A stretch of DNA of 64,000 nucleotides, taken from Ophiosphaerella korrae (taxonomy: Eukaryota; Ascomycota; Dothideomycetes; Pleosporales; Phaeosphaeriaceae). The DNA lies in the NCBI GenBank assembly GCA_028456385.1, contig JALNQF010000169.1, positions 1 to 64,000 on the forward strand, in the 5' to 3' direction. This document shows positions 11,801 to 22,719 of this stretch, one piece after another (position 1 is the first letter of the stretch; the number at the start of each line of letters is the position of its first letter). Position numbers and translations under genes: made by a program. The notes under the pieces were generated by a model. It saw only the letters and a list, made by a program, of their open reading frames with translations. It was not told the DNA's origin and searched no databases.

Positions 11801-12514
11801 CACGACTCGACTCGGCTGGCATCAGCATCGGAAGACCGCACTGTCAAGATCTGGGATGCAAGCAGCGGCGCGTGCTTGCAGACGCTCGAAGGCCATGGCG
11901 ATTATGTCAGGTCAGTGGCCTTCTCGCACGACTCGACTCGGCTGGCATCAGCATCAAGCGACTGCACTGTCAAGATCTGGGATGCAAGCAGCGGCACGTG
12001 CCTGCAGACACTCGAAGGCCATGGCGGTTATGTCTTGTCAGTGGCCTTCTCGCACGACTCGACTCGGCTGGCATCAGCATCGGGCGACCGCACTGCCAAG
12101 ATCTGGGATGCAAGCAGCGACGCGTGCCTGCAGACGCTCGAAGGCCATGGCGGTTATGTCTTCTCAGTGGCTTTCTCGCACGACTCGACTCGGCTGGCAT
12201 CAGCATCAAGCGACCGCACTGTCAAGATCTGGGATACAAGCAGCGGTGCGTGCTTGCAGACGCTCGAGAACCGCAGTACTTCTGATTTTGCCTCTCTTCT
12301 TGCGTTACAATGTCCTAGTAACGTTGTAAACACGCCTCAGCAGCCTGTACACCAGGACATAAGTATTAGTGCAGATTCTATCTGGATTTCTAAGAATGGT
12401 AAAAATCAATTATGGCTTCCTATAGAGTATCGACCGAGCTGTACAGTTACATTAGGTCGATATATTGGTATAGGGACAAGCACTGGAAAGGTCTGGATAT
12501 TTTCCTCTGAGTGA
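8815..12514 (+). CDS. HET-NACHT-WD40 (HNWD-type) incompatibility/NLR protein
   Basis: A STAND signalling protein of the fungal non-self recognition (het-d/het-e type) class: HET effector, NACHT switch, WD40 sensor. The HET domain starts with AILSHMWG (residues about 33-40) and ends near RGWTLQELLAPSAVEFF. NACHT Walker A is GDPGKGKT from residue 353 and Walker B is VDALDEC at 458-464. Six 42-residue WD40 repeats run from about residue 873. Two overlapping frames are joined by a 58-nt phase-0 intron at 11224-11281 (GTAGGT...AAGTAG), giving about 1213 aa. The family-typical linker RLVQLVQDARRFI then follows in frame, so this is not a frameshift. An internal Met at residue 10 (8842, MRLL) is an alternative start typical of the family. 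The HET domain has an internal duplication. It lies at the edge of a transposon-rich block. Fusion-partner specificity cannot be inferred. Confidence 0.9.
11489..12270 (+). repeat. Six and a fraction tandem 126-bp WD40 units
   Basis: Units start at 11489, 11615, 11741, 11867, 11993 and 12119, plus a partial at 12245. Each encodes 42 residues beginning with a G/D-A/T-C-L-Q-T-L-E-G-H pattern and ending KIWD(A/T)SS. Substitutions concentrate at unit residues 2, 12, 15, 31, 33 and 40. High identity indicates recent unit exchange. Confidence 0.97.
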
Positions 12515-13789
12515 CATCTAGCTATTATCTTAAAAGAAATGATGTCTTCTACTTCTTCTCTTCTTTATACTAAATCGGCACTTATAGAGGGACGAGGATG
12601 TGTCTTTATATGTATTTCGATTTTTTTTTGCTATATAGAATGTTTGAGCGAGTGCTCGTGCTATGTAGATCCTTAGCGCGACTATATAATAATGTAATAT
12701 TGCTCATAATAGCGCCTTACTAATAGAGTAGTTGATAAATAGTATTAGTATCCGGAACACCGCATAGGAGGGAGTCTATTGCGGCGTCTCGAGAAAATGC
12801 AGTTTAGCGCTGTAATTTAATGACTAAAGAATAAGAGGTTGCGAAGCCCCGGAGTACAAAAGTGCCCTGTTACACTATGCATCCCGGCACGCTTAGAATA
12901 ACGTTAGAAGGTAAGGAAGCGAATGCGACATCAATATCAGATGACCTAAGCATAAGCCACATGCTGACAGCCGACATACTTAGCTTATAAATGACATAAG
13001 TAAATAATACGACGCTAAGATACCTAAGACTGTATTGCTTAGCTAAAGCTAGAAGTTGCGCCAATTAGAAGTACTAACTAGGGTAGCAAGATTGCATAAA
13101 TCAGCGCGCCACGCCAGCTATAAAGTTGGCGATAGCTTAATATCGTTAAGTCGATTACTAAGGGTTAGATACAATTATTTGTAGGTAATTTAAGAACCTA
13201 AGGCTCTGTTGTAGTATACAGAAAGGATACAGTTTTGCTATAAAAGAAGACTTTGACGCGCCTTAGGCATAACGGAGTAGTAGCGACTGTAATCTTTAGA
13301 ACCAAGCGGGGCGTGGAGCGTCTTAAGAAGGTATAACAATTATTCTGCTCTGCTCAAAACACAGCAAGAATTAATTACTACAGGAGAGATATAAGAGCCT
13401 AAAGTTAAAGTACCTCTACTTTGTCTCGCGACACCGTGCGTCGCGCGAAATATGGATAGACGTTAAATCCAAAGCTATTCAAAGTAACGGCAGCGTGTAT
13501 GCTTTGTGGTGGATTATAGTACTACCCGTGGACGTTAAGTAGAAGTTTTCTATGAAAGATATGGAGTTTAGATAAAGTTTAGGATCCAGTGTAGTAATTA
13601 CAAGATTATCTACGCCCCTAAATTAGTGGTAATTTTTTTCATGATGAAGAGCATTGATAGGTAAAAGAAGGCTTTTGTCATGCTAGGGGGGACGTTGATC
13701 ATATATGTAAAATGAGCGAAGTTACTATCACATATGACCTGATGCCTCGTAGAACTACCGAAGAACTGCCATCATTGCAACTTGTCGTT
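12515..13789. other. Gene-poor spacer
   Basis: About 1.3 kb with only a 64-codon unconvincing frame (12870-13064, - strand). Moderately AT-rich with scattered stops; could include old repeat debris. No domain recognised. Confidence 0.45.
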
Positions 13790-14758
13790 CTATCGAGGCC
13801 GATAAGCTCGCATAGGTAAGATTTCTGGCGACACATCTTCGTACCTATGATTTATCGAAGTATGTACAAAATCGAAGCTATTGCCTAGCGGTGATATCGG
13901 ACTAGGATTCACATGAAGCTCAAAAGACTCTGGTCTAGGTGGTATCGCGATATGGGGAGGTGGCTGTCTGACTTTCTTCTTAGGCCGCATATTCTGTATA
14001 CATCGAGGAGTCTGGTGTACGGGCGTTGTCGGAACTGCTCCAATACTGAATGAAAAATTCAAGGGGTTTGGGTTGACAGATCGTGTTGTATCAATATTAC
14101 AAACCACTGGCACTCTTTCCGGAGCATTTTGACCCTTACGATTGTTGTGAACATGTTCTTCCGCAGTCACAACATTCCCCAGGTAAGATGTCTCTGCGAA
14201 ATCCCTCCTTGACAGCCCATAGGGCTGACTACCACGTCCATTGCGACGACTATTTCGTTGCTGACGGCGTTTATTTGCTTCCTTCATAACGTCGCTTGTG
14301 GTCTTGTGATTTCTATCATGGGTCCAGCCCTTCTCCGTTCGGGAACGCTTACCCTTCCTGCATCGTTTGCGGGTATACACTGCAGCAAATAGAAGTATTA
14401 TGACTATGGCAGTAATAGTACCGATGACAGCATAAGTAATTGCTTCCTTATTTATACCACCTGTATTTCCGGATTGGTTGTTGGGTTGCTCAGATGACGC
14501 GTACATTTGAAACCTCACGCCAGTGACTTCCGGTGCAGGCGTTTTCGTGACTATTTGAGTGGTTTTAATTCGTAGAGTCTCCTGAAATTTGTCTGAAACC
14601 TGTGCCGTTGCCCGGGGAGATAAAGCGGTGGCATGTTTGGTAGAGGTGTTCACCAGGAACGTAGTAGGCGATGATGCTACGCTAACGAGAGTGTTTATTG
14701 GTCTTGCTTGTTCCGTGTGTACTGGCCATGTGAAGTCAGGGAGACGAGTTTTGGACAT
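13790..14758 (-). CDS. Single-pass membrane protein, unrecognised
   Basis: A 322-residue intronless frame from the ATG at 14758 (a longer frame to 14791 would need a TTG start). The first roughly 110 residues are Ser/Thr-rich with TT/SS clusters, as in an exposed O-glycosylated stalk. One hydrophobic helix, beginning AITYAVIGTITAIVIILLFA, follows, then a very basic stop-transfer patch (YTRKRCRKGKR). The long C-terminal part is polar, Arg/Pro-rich and probably disordered and cytosolic. No N-terminal signal peptide is evident, so an upstream exon may be missing. The architecture resembles fungal WSC-less stress-sensor or mid2-like proteins, but no signature confirms that. Confidence 0.6.
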   Translation of the reverse strand: MSKTRLPDFTWPVHTEQARPINTLVSVASSPTTFLVNTSTKHATALSPRATAQVSDKFQETLRIKTTQIVTKTPAPEVTGVRFQMYASSEQPNNQSGNTGGINKEAITYAVIGTITAIVIILLFAAVYTRKRCRKGKRSRTEKGWTHDRNHKTTSDVMKEANKRRQQRNSRRNGRGSQPYGLSRRDFAETSYLGNVVTAEEHVHNNRKGQNAPERVPVVCNIDTTRSVNPNPLNFSFSIGAVPTTPVHQTPRCIQNMRPKKKVRQPPPHIAIPPRPESFELHVNPSPISPLGNSFDFVHTSINHRYEDVSPEILPMRAYRPR

Positions 14759-15484
14759 TCTAGTTAGGTTCGCGATGGTACAACTAAGCAATTATCATGT
14801 AAGTTTAGGTTTGAAGGGTTTACGGTGAAGAAACATGAATATCGTCTTTTGTGTTAAGAAAGATGACCGAGAGAGTAGATAAAGGTTGAGTAATTAAGTT
14901 TGCTTATAGAAGACAATGTGCAAGCGCTTTAAATTTCTGTGAATGTAAGGAACAAGAGCAAACAAATCCATAGTGTTATTCACAATGCCGGACTTCATGT
15001 TATTGTACAGTGCTAGAAACCTCACCCTAATTTAACTTTTTTTTTTTTTGCTTTTCTATGGCGGAAACATTGGGATTGAATGTGCTCACCAAAATCTCCG
15101 TCAAGTGTCTGTCCTGATCCATGTTGTAACTATGAGCCTCAAGCTCACACAATGCCTTTGGTGCGATACATGATCAAGTTACAGTGTTTAGTTGTTGTGT
15201 TATCCAAGCTCAATAGTTTAGCGTAGCGTGTTCTCTTTGGTCCACACTTCTGAGTTACCGGTACTACGTAAAAACATTGTGACTTTTCTAGTAAGACAGG
15301 GATTCGAACAAGGTGGACATATACAGGACTAGCGATCCGAGGACTGTACAAATGCATAAGAATCTAATATAACTCTTACGTGGAGCTGCCATGATAGTTA
15401 TCACAAGGTAAATTTCTACACGTAGAAAAACTCTGTTTAGGATAGTATTCAAAACTGCATATTAGCTAGGATGAAGACTATATG
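14759..15484. other. Intergenic, no gene seen
   Basis: Holds the putative promoter of the membrane protein and the 3' flank of the PL4 lyase. A 70-codon - strand frame at 15145-15357 shows no domain. Confidence 0.45.
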
Positions 15485-17282
15485 CTAAACTTGAAGCTCA
15501 ATTGCATCAATTATGTAGTTTGCACTCAGCCAAGCTGTGTCTCCACTACCGCTCACACCTAAAATGATAGTGTTGGTGCCCTCGTTGAATGCGGTTGCCG
15601 GCACAGTCCAGTTATAAACATCGCCATAGCCACGATACGCTCCACGCGTGACTCCCCTCGAGTCAATTAGTGTCTGAATGTGTTACTAGGGTATCTTCAA
15701 AATATTATATGCATTGCTTACAGGTGCTCCTGGGTCACTGCCAGTCCAAGTGCCAATCTTGACTGACGGCCTGCCCCCTTTGAACGAAAGCGTTGTACCA
15801 ATACGTAGTACATGGGCCTTGACTTGAGAGCTCGTTAATTGGAAGTTTATCGTGGCTGTTCCTGCTTGCTTTGACCAAAGCGCCATAGGAAAGTCTGAAG
15901 CCTTGGAAGAGCCAACGGTGAACGAACCTCCCCAGGAACCCATGCGGACATCTGAGGGATGCATGCGAGTAATTTTATCGCCATTTTTCAGCTCGAATGG
16001 CTGGCCATCAAAATTGCCGATGCTCCAGATGGCTTCCGGGGTTGTTTCTTTAGATGCAATGTCCTTCGTGGTAGTTTTACCTGCGGCAACGCTGACCGAA
16101 TCTGTCGCAACAACGAACTCGCCTTTGTACATCTTCATATTGTAGGTACCTGGCTTCATCAATGGGCTCTTATAATTGCCATCCTGTGCTTTCGTCCAAT
16201 ATTGAGCGTTCTTGTTAAACCAGTGAACAACGGTCTCGAATTTATCGGGCACCCCAGTCGCTTTTCCGGTAACAGACCCACGATCGCTCTCTCCAACGTA
16301 CCCGTCGATCTTGAGCGAGCCGAAGAAGCTTGTATCGAGGGTTTCTGACGGCATTATGCCTGCTGCAGTAAAAGTCATTGCGTAAGGGCCTTGGAGTCCG
16401 CTACGCCAATCTTCTGTGCGCACATGACCACTGTTCATGTACCAGTAGAGCTCTTGGTCGGAATCAGTAGTCTGGCTATTGATGTCACGCATGAAGGGGC
16501 CACCAGAGGAGGTTTCATACGCAACCCCAGGCATTACCATACACACTTGTGTCTTCTGCCAAATAGTCAGTATAAGATGCGACAACCTGAGGGGTAGGAC
16601 TTTACTGATCCCGAAACACAATGTACTTTGTCCTCAATGAACCGATCCGATGTGTACCTGAAGTGAGAAGGATCCAGATTAGTACAGGCCTTTGAAACAC
16701 TCCATGTATACAAATCCTTACATTTTGCAGCTTGTGTGCCCATTGGCACACTTGAACGTATCTTTGCCTTCGATCGCCGTACACCCTCGAACATCGCCAA
16801 CATCACCATGGACACCAGTCGGCAACTCGGATGTTTTCAGTCGTGCAAGGAATCGTAGCTCTCCAGGGCTGACTTCGCCATTATTTATTGTCGCCATGTA
16901 AATGGTTGCTTCCTTTGGCTTCGCAACATAATAGTGGGTAACTGGGTTGGCACTAGATTTGATGGTGATCTTCACATATCCACTTATGTTTTCAGCCGTG
17001 ACTGTTGATGCGCCTAGACCGGAATTGATGCCTGATGCTTTGGTGGTGCCCTGGTATTCGACACCATTGTATTTTAAGCTGGTTAAATCACCGTTTGACC
17101 CATTAAACTATCAGCTCATAGTAAATGACATATGAGAGATGATGTATGTACTTGTTAATTTGGAAAGTCAATCCGCCATCCGTATCGACTAGGAAACCCG
17201 TAGATGTAGATGTGAACCCAAATGCTGCGTTGGCGCCATGACCGAGGGTCACAATAGTAGTGATAACTAAACCGATATGCAT
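15485..17282 (-). CDS. Secreted rhamnogalacturonan lyase, PL4 family
   Basis: Cleaves rhamnogalacturonan I in pectin by beta-elimination, outside the cell. Start 17282 gives a signal peptide ending near GANA, then AFGFTSTSTGF. Recognisable PL4 blocks: GDLTSLKYNGVEYQG, THYY, GELRFLARL, YTSDRFIEDKVHCVSG, SSGGPFMRDI, YWYMNSGHVRTEDWRSGLQGPY, and the C-terminal carbohydrate-binding-like part with SRGVTRGAYRGYGDVYNW, stop at 15485. Introns I can defend: 16658-16721 (64 nt), 16556-16605 (50 nt) and 15674-15721 (48 nt, in frame but containing stops). The first intron is a problem. Donor 17151 with acceptor 17108 breaks the frame; acceptor 17079 keeps it but removes the conserved NGDLTS block. The gene is therefore either slightly damaged or spliced unusually. 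Confidence 0.8.
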
Positions 17283-18046
17283 AACGGAAAGCCAAAGGGA
17301 TCGCGAATGGTGCTCCCGTACTTGTGGGGCCTACAAACATCAAATACTTTTCTGGCGGCTTCCAACCAGAAAACATCCCGGAATGGGTGAGATTGCGGCA
17401 AGCGATCGTTTCAACTGTATTAAACACCGTTCATTATGTAATCCAGAGGCCATCTGAGCCGGCCCCACGTTGGATAACATAGACGACATTGTCTGCCAGC
17501 CTACACCTTCTAGTTGTGTGATAGTAATGATCGTCAAACGTTCAATCAGGATGTATAAGATACTCGCATGTATCGATATTGGGTTGCGAAAATCCCTCAT
17601 ATTTGTCCGTAGCACGTAACATCATTTGAAGAATGTGTCTAAAGTCTCCTAAGATTCGTGGAATGTTAGCAGACCCGGCCGGAGAATTACAGGGCTCCCG
17701 GACCCACCCTTGACAGTCAAGACTTGGTTTTGTCTACACAAGCCATCGGTTAAAGGCTTGAATGTCGGCCGACAGGGTTACTGAGAGTGGGGTCCATCGC
17801 ACTGCCTAGTGACGCCTGGGAGTCTATGCGCTATGGCACGACATAAATAGGAATTGAGTGGTGGCTGGTGGAGTGGATCATTCGCGGGGGTCGCGCCAGC
17901 CTGACGAACTATGCCAAGCAAAGGCCAGGCCGATTCTCATCGCAAAACCCGTGTTCGGCCACCAAAGGCCGCGTGCCGCGCCACGTGCGCGCCTGGTTTC
18001 GTAGCAACGGCTGTTGTCCAAATCAGTGCGAAACAACGTTCGCTAA
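17283..18046. other. Intergenic, promoter of the PL4 lyase
   Basis: Several short frames on both strands have no recognisable domain. No transposon motif seen. Confidence 0.4.
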
Positions 18047-18712
18047 GGAGAAGTTCTGCATCGTTCAGTTGTCTATGACTACTCTAACACCTCGTACGAG
18101 TTCTTAGTTGGCGAGACTCCGTTTGAGGATTCAGTGGTGGTGACAAAGAGAAAGACTGTACCAGGAGAATACGTCGGACCAAACTTAGTGGCAAAGGCAA
18201 GGGACTTGGTCAAGAGAGTAAGTTTGGAACTGCCAAGCCCACTTGCGAATGCTGATAGCGTGTAATTACTCGTACTTGACCTCGAGAAGCGGCTTGCTTT
18301 GGAGGAAGTTGAACAGCATCTTTGGATCGTCAAAAAGGCAGCCGGTTACAGCTTGGAGACTGTGTCTATTAGCTCGGATCAAGAACTTACAGAGCACACA
18401 GGCAAGTGCCTTACACCTTTTAGGCAATGGTCAAATGCTTTTCATGTTTATACTTTGATATTCCCATCTTCTATAACTATTTGGAACTCCCGTTCTAGTA
18501 CTACGCCGTCGCCTTCAGCTCGATCGACTAAGCTGGATGTACTCGTGTGTTCGTCTTCGTGGCTCCCAAGCGATACGAATCCTTGCCAGTCCGAAGACGC
18601 TTTACGCTTAGGTTTCGCCTTCGAGGCCTTCGAGGCCGCCGATGTTACGGTCGCCGTAAACTTCCCCGAACTTAATGGTACAAGTCGCAACGCGTTGTCG
18701 CCAGGCTTTTGA
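18047..18712 (+). pseudogene. Unassigned + strand reading frame with one internal stop
   Basis: A single frame of about 222 codons is interrupted only by TAA at 18263-18265. Its two parts look protein-like (TSYEFLVGETPFEDSVVV upstream; EEVEQHLWIVKKAAGYSLET downstream). The 3' third lies antisense to the last exon of the SAT4-type gene, so part of the openness may be a shadow. It could be a decayed gene, a gene with an intron around the stop, or chance. No family recognised. Confidence 0.25.
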
Positions 18713-19843
18713 ACGCTCGCAGTTCTGCGTGTCGTTGACAGCTCTGAAGCTTGTATGAGTGGGTAAACTATCCCACTGCCTCCAGCACCGAGGGCTCGTT
18801 GGATTCTTGGGATATTGGCTACAATGAGTGACAGACCTGTCACAGCCCTTGGGTATGGTCAGAGATGCTACTTAAAATTGGGCATAACTTACTGGCTCAC
18901 GACCACATATTCAACAGCATCATCTATCCTGAGTTAGTGATTGGTGTTGCACTGACTTCACAACTTACGACTTGGATTATCGCTCTGAACTGCTCTGATT
19001 ACAACCCAAATTTGGACTCCAGCCACCATTGGTACTCTGTATGGTCAGCGACTTCCACTGCTTTCGATAGATCACGTACATCGCTCGTGAACCAAACAGC
19101 ACCATAGCTTTAAAGCGCTTCTCCTTGTTCAAGGATACTTTGATAAACGTGGGAAACAGCCAGGCGGCCAACATCAAGTCGGTGATCATATTTGAAACGA
19201 TAACCGCAATCTCTGGCCCACTGTTACTACATTTTCGTGATGAAAAAGCCTCATCCGTTCGTGGACCACAACGGAAAGCTGTGGCGAAAATTGAAAATAT
19301 ACTCCAGATTCCCAGAATTGCAAAGAGACTCGAACTTGCCCGGCGAGATTGAGGAGCAACGCGTCCAATGAGAAATGCAGAGGATAGCTTGGCGAAAGTC
19401 ATTGTGCAGATATCCAGCAACTGCGCAGAATAGATCGCCTATACGAGCCTAAATTAGCCTAGAGCAGGCGAACACTGGAGTGATACGGACTTTGGAAAAT
19501 GTTACAATATCTTTAGGGCTGACTTCTGAAGAAGGCTTTCCTAGACCGGCATCAACTGCGTACTGCCAGCTCACGACGGTACCGATGTAAATGATCTACG
19601 CTACCATCAGTGGGGAAAGATTCAACGGGCGTCTCGGTAGCTTACATTCCCCACTACAGCCGTGACATCGTCTGCCCCAAATGTAGTCTTGTGAATGAAA
19701 AGACCTCTGACCAACCGAGTTATCACGACGACCAATGTGATGACCATCCAGGAATATAGGGATACAAGCGCAAATCCTCCTCGTGTAGACTGAGCATTCC
19801 GATGTATGCCTACAGTCTCTCTCATAGTCACGTTGACATACAT
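18448..19843 (-). CDS. SAT4-type (rhodopsin-fold) integral membrane protein
   Basis: Six-exon model of about 386 aa with introns 19596-19645, 19439-19490, 19037-19079, 18924-18968 and 18848-18892, all GT-AG with CTAAC/CTGAC-like branch sites. Hydrophobic helices include SLYSWMVITLVVVITRLV, the IIYIGTVVSW region, QLLDICTMTFAKLSSAFL, SSSLFAILGIWSIFSIFATAF, IVSNMITDLMLAAWLFPTF and IVPMVAGVQIWVVIRAV, typical of the fungal seven-helix family (formerly DUF3328/SAT4-like). The helix VTGLSLIVANIPRIQRAL precedes a Ser/Lys-rich cytosolic tail. Function in the family is mostly unknown; some members resemble PTH11-type receptors without the CFEM domain. Intron 2 has an atypical donor (GTCCGT). Confidence 0.75.
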
Positions 19844-19846
19844 GGG

Positions 19847-20218
19847 TCAACCACTCCACGAAGTCGAGTCATCTAATAAGATGGTAAGCAAGTCAGAAGT
19901 AGGATATTGTGGGTTTGCCGAATCAAGACAGAAGGCAGCTCGTGAACAAAGGCGATCAGCCAGAGTTTTGATCTTCATAATATATGCCCGTGCACGACGG
20001 ATGGTGGCTGAGGTTGACGGGTCGGCCTTTTGATGGTCGAGCTCAACAATGGGCAAAGAATGAGATGAAGCTACTTTCCACCGAGTCGGCACCATTGCTA
20101 TACTCGGTCCATCTGCGACAACAACGATACGCTCGTTAGCAGGTGAGAATGTGTCTGGGAACCGCTCTGCTTTCCCTGGCCAAAGTGGCCGCCCTGCATC
20201 CAAGTCTGAATCACTCAA
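19847..20218 (-). CDS. Small open frame, 123 codons, doubtful
   Basis: Lies just upstream of the SAT4-type gene on the same strand in a different frame. No domain, signal peptide or helix is recognised. It might be 5' untranslated sequence or an unrecognised small protein. Confidence 0.15.
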   Translation of the reverse strand: MSDSDLDAGRPLWPGKAERFPDTFSPANERIVVVADGPSIAMVPTRWKVASSHSLPIVELDHQKADPSTSATIRRARAYIMKIKTLADRLCSRAAFCLDSANPQYPTSDLLTILLDDSTSWSG

Positions 20219-20912
20219 ACTACAGCAGCATGTGTCGCATCCCGCCTTGTGAACGGATTATAGTTTGTGGTTGGGCCTGGCATATTCCGTCTTGGCCATA
20301 GGGTCGAGCACTAAGCAGAAAAAGCATGGTATCGACTTGCGCGGTTGCGGGATGGGTCACGGGCTTACTCGTTCGTATGCGCTGCCCCCATCCTGCAATC
20401 CGGGCGTAAAGGCTAAGCGACAAATATGCAAGTTTTGCGGAGCTACTGCGGGAGCCTTACGGGTAGCACAGAATGTCAATAGCCTATTTGCTGGGTCTGC
20501 TAGCCACTATTTCTCCGCTCGAGCCCTGACGGAACAGAACACACTTTCCGCACGCATTTTGTCATAGAGTCGTCGACGCTCAGGTCGCTTACAGACACGA
20601 TAGAGATCCGTTACAGTTTAGAGAAACGCCGAATAGCGGATGCATCAGAGCGAGGCAAGGTTTGCATTTGCCGACTTGTTGCAGGTGTGCATGCATTGTT
20701 TTCAGGGGTCACATGCAACCGTATCATATCGGCCCCAGCGGATTGGCTCCCAATCAGTTCACTATCTCGTGCACCTCCGCTCTAACCACTATCATGTTCT
20801 TTATTATTATTTTTTTTACAGTACTCTGCTGGGTCGCTAATTCCTAAGCTCCCCTTTATTCGAACTTACCCTCGTAGCACAGGCTCCATCAGTCTCCAAA
20901 GCCTGCCCAATC
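20219..20912. other. Intergenic, upstream of the permease
   Basis: Short frames only. A T-rich tract near 20800-20820 lies about 100 bp before the permease start codon. No conserved element can be defended. Confidence 0.4.
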
Positions 20913-22719
20913 ATGGCGCTGATCGGCGAGTACAAGACTACGGATCTTGATGTTGTGGAACAAGGCTCAGGTAACGCTGGGAAAGCGGAGGCTGATCAGC
21001 CAGAGAAACAAGCTACTGACCATCACCCTCCAACTGGCCTTGAAGTATGTAACCCGTAGAATTATTTCCTGCGACGTGGACTGACCATGGCACCTATCAG
21101 CGCTACATCAATTTAGCAGCCGTTGTGAACTTTGGCGTCATCATTCTTGCGTCTTGGGAGTCGTTCGCTGTCACTTTCCAATTTGCTCTCACAAACGGGG
21201 GCCCTGCATCCATTTTCTATGGCTCTCTCCTAGCTGCCTGCGGTGCATGTGCAGTAGGTTTCTCACTGGCTGAGTTGGCATCAATGTATGTCGTTGACCC
21301 CTTGCTGATAATAACGTGGTGACTAAATGGTTACACAGAGATCCAACCGTCGGAGCGCAGTATCGATGGTCGGCGAATTTCGCGCCTGTGGCTCCACATT
21401 TCTTCGGATTATTGCAAGGTATGTTGGAAACGACAATGCTGAGATGTGCTCTCACACAATCGACAGGTTGGATCACCACAGCAGCATGGTGCTTTGCCTG
21501 CAGCGGACCTCCCTCCATTCTGGCCAATCTGATCACGTCTCTTGCGATCTTCAACAATGAAGATTACGCCCCTGAGCGCTGGCATACCAGCTTGATTATG
21601 ATTGCAATCATGCTTGTGCCCTTCACCTTCAACCTCTGTTTCCGGAAGGTTCTCGACGCATTCGAGATAACAGGTGGCATTCTCCATATTTGCCTCTTCA
21701 TCGTCTTCATTGTGGTCCTCATTGTCTTTGGCCCACGAAGCGAACCAGATTTCGTGTTCAAGACATTGACCTCTGACAAGTCAGGATGGGACAACCCGGG
21801 GGTGTCTTGGGGATTAGGTCTGCTCAGCATGACTTTTTCCGTCACTGGCGCGGACAGCGTGCTCCATATGTGTAGGTCCATCCTATAATTATGCGAAGAG
21901 CAATAACTGACATCATGTACAGGCGACGAGGTGAAGAAGGTCCGCACCCGAGTACCGCGAAGCATCATCATCGCATGTACCGTGAATTCAGCCATGCTGA
22001 TTGTTTTCGCCACGATCCTGCTCTTTTACGGAGGAGCGCTGGATACGCTGAGCGACAAGCCTCTTCCACTTATCTGGGTTTTGTACTCCATCACAGGATC
22101 CAAGGTGGCAACCAACGTGCTGATATCGCTCCTCGCAATCATCTTCTTCCTCGCGCTTTTCAACATCTTTGCCTCCGTTTCGCGGCTTGTCTGGGTGTTT
22201 GCGCGCGACAATGGCCTGCCATTTTCCCGGTTCTTCGCATATGTGTGTTTTTATCTGGAATTGATTGTGCACAAAGCTTACGTGTGATTCCAGGTACATC
22301 CTACGCTTAGGCTTCCTGTCAACGCCTTGCTCCTGGTTGGCACGATCGTCATATGTCTGTCCCTCATCTACATCGCCAGCGCAACCGCGTTCAATGCGTT
22401 GATATCTCTGCAAGCCATTGCGTTGCATGTATCGTACTTTTTCCCGATCCTCTTCATCTTGATTCGCAAGCTGCGTGGTCCACCTCCACCATACGGGCCG
22501 TATAAGATGGGGGCTTTCGGCATTCCAATCAACGTGTTCGCCACGTGCTACATTGTCTACGTTGTGCTCTGGATGCCGTTCCCACAGATTCTACCAGTCA
22601 CAAAGGACAACATGAATTATGCTGGGCCCATCTTTGCCGCTGTTCTGCTGGGCGCACTTGGCCATTGGTTTGTCCGCGGCAGGAAAACATTCCAGATGCC
22701 AGTCATCCGATACGAGTAA
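20913..22719 (+). CDS. APC-superfamily amino acid/choline/GABA permease
   Basis: About 515 aa from six exons; introns 21045-21100, 21286-21338, 21419-21466, 21872-21922 and 22243-22293, all 48-56 nt GT-AG. A hydrophilic N-terminus of about 44 residues is followed by about 12 hydrophobic segments. Family blocks: NFGVIILASWES, ALTNGGPASIFYG, ELASIDPTVGAQYRW, WITTAAW, the loop after HMCDEVKK with TRVPRSI, and WVFARDNGLPFS. These match the fungal ACT branch (TC 2.A.3.4: choline, GABA and amino-acid permeases such as HNM1/UGA4). Plasma-membrane location is expected. The substrate cannot be read from sequence. Confidence 0.85.

Noticed and set aside
11489..12270. Regular repeats resembling a CRISPR array
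   Set aside because: Units are 126 bp, contiguous without spacers, and code for WD40 blades.
11494..12329. Long overlapping frames rich in WRLCQVSGLLARLDS-like or MAIMSGQWPS-like repeats
   Set aside because: They are out-of-frame translations of the 126-bp WD40 units, kept open by the repeat itself.
11285..12514. Treating the WD40 part as a separate gene starting at 11285
   Set aside because: The preceding frame ends in the family linker region, and a clean 58-nt intron joins the two; the Met at 11285 is internal.
12870..13064. 64-codon - strand frame with hydrophobic residues
   Set aside because: Too short, no homologue recognised, surrounded by decayed sequence.
15290..15360. tRNA gene on the - strand, because of a GTTCGAATCCC B-box-like motif
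   Set aside because: No A box, no acceptor stem and no cloverleaf could be drawn around it.
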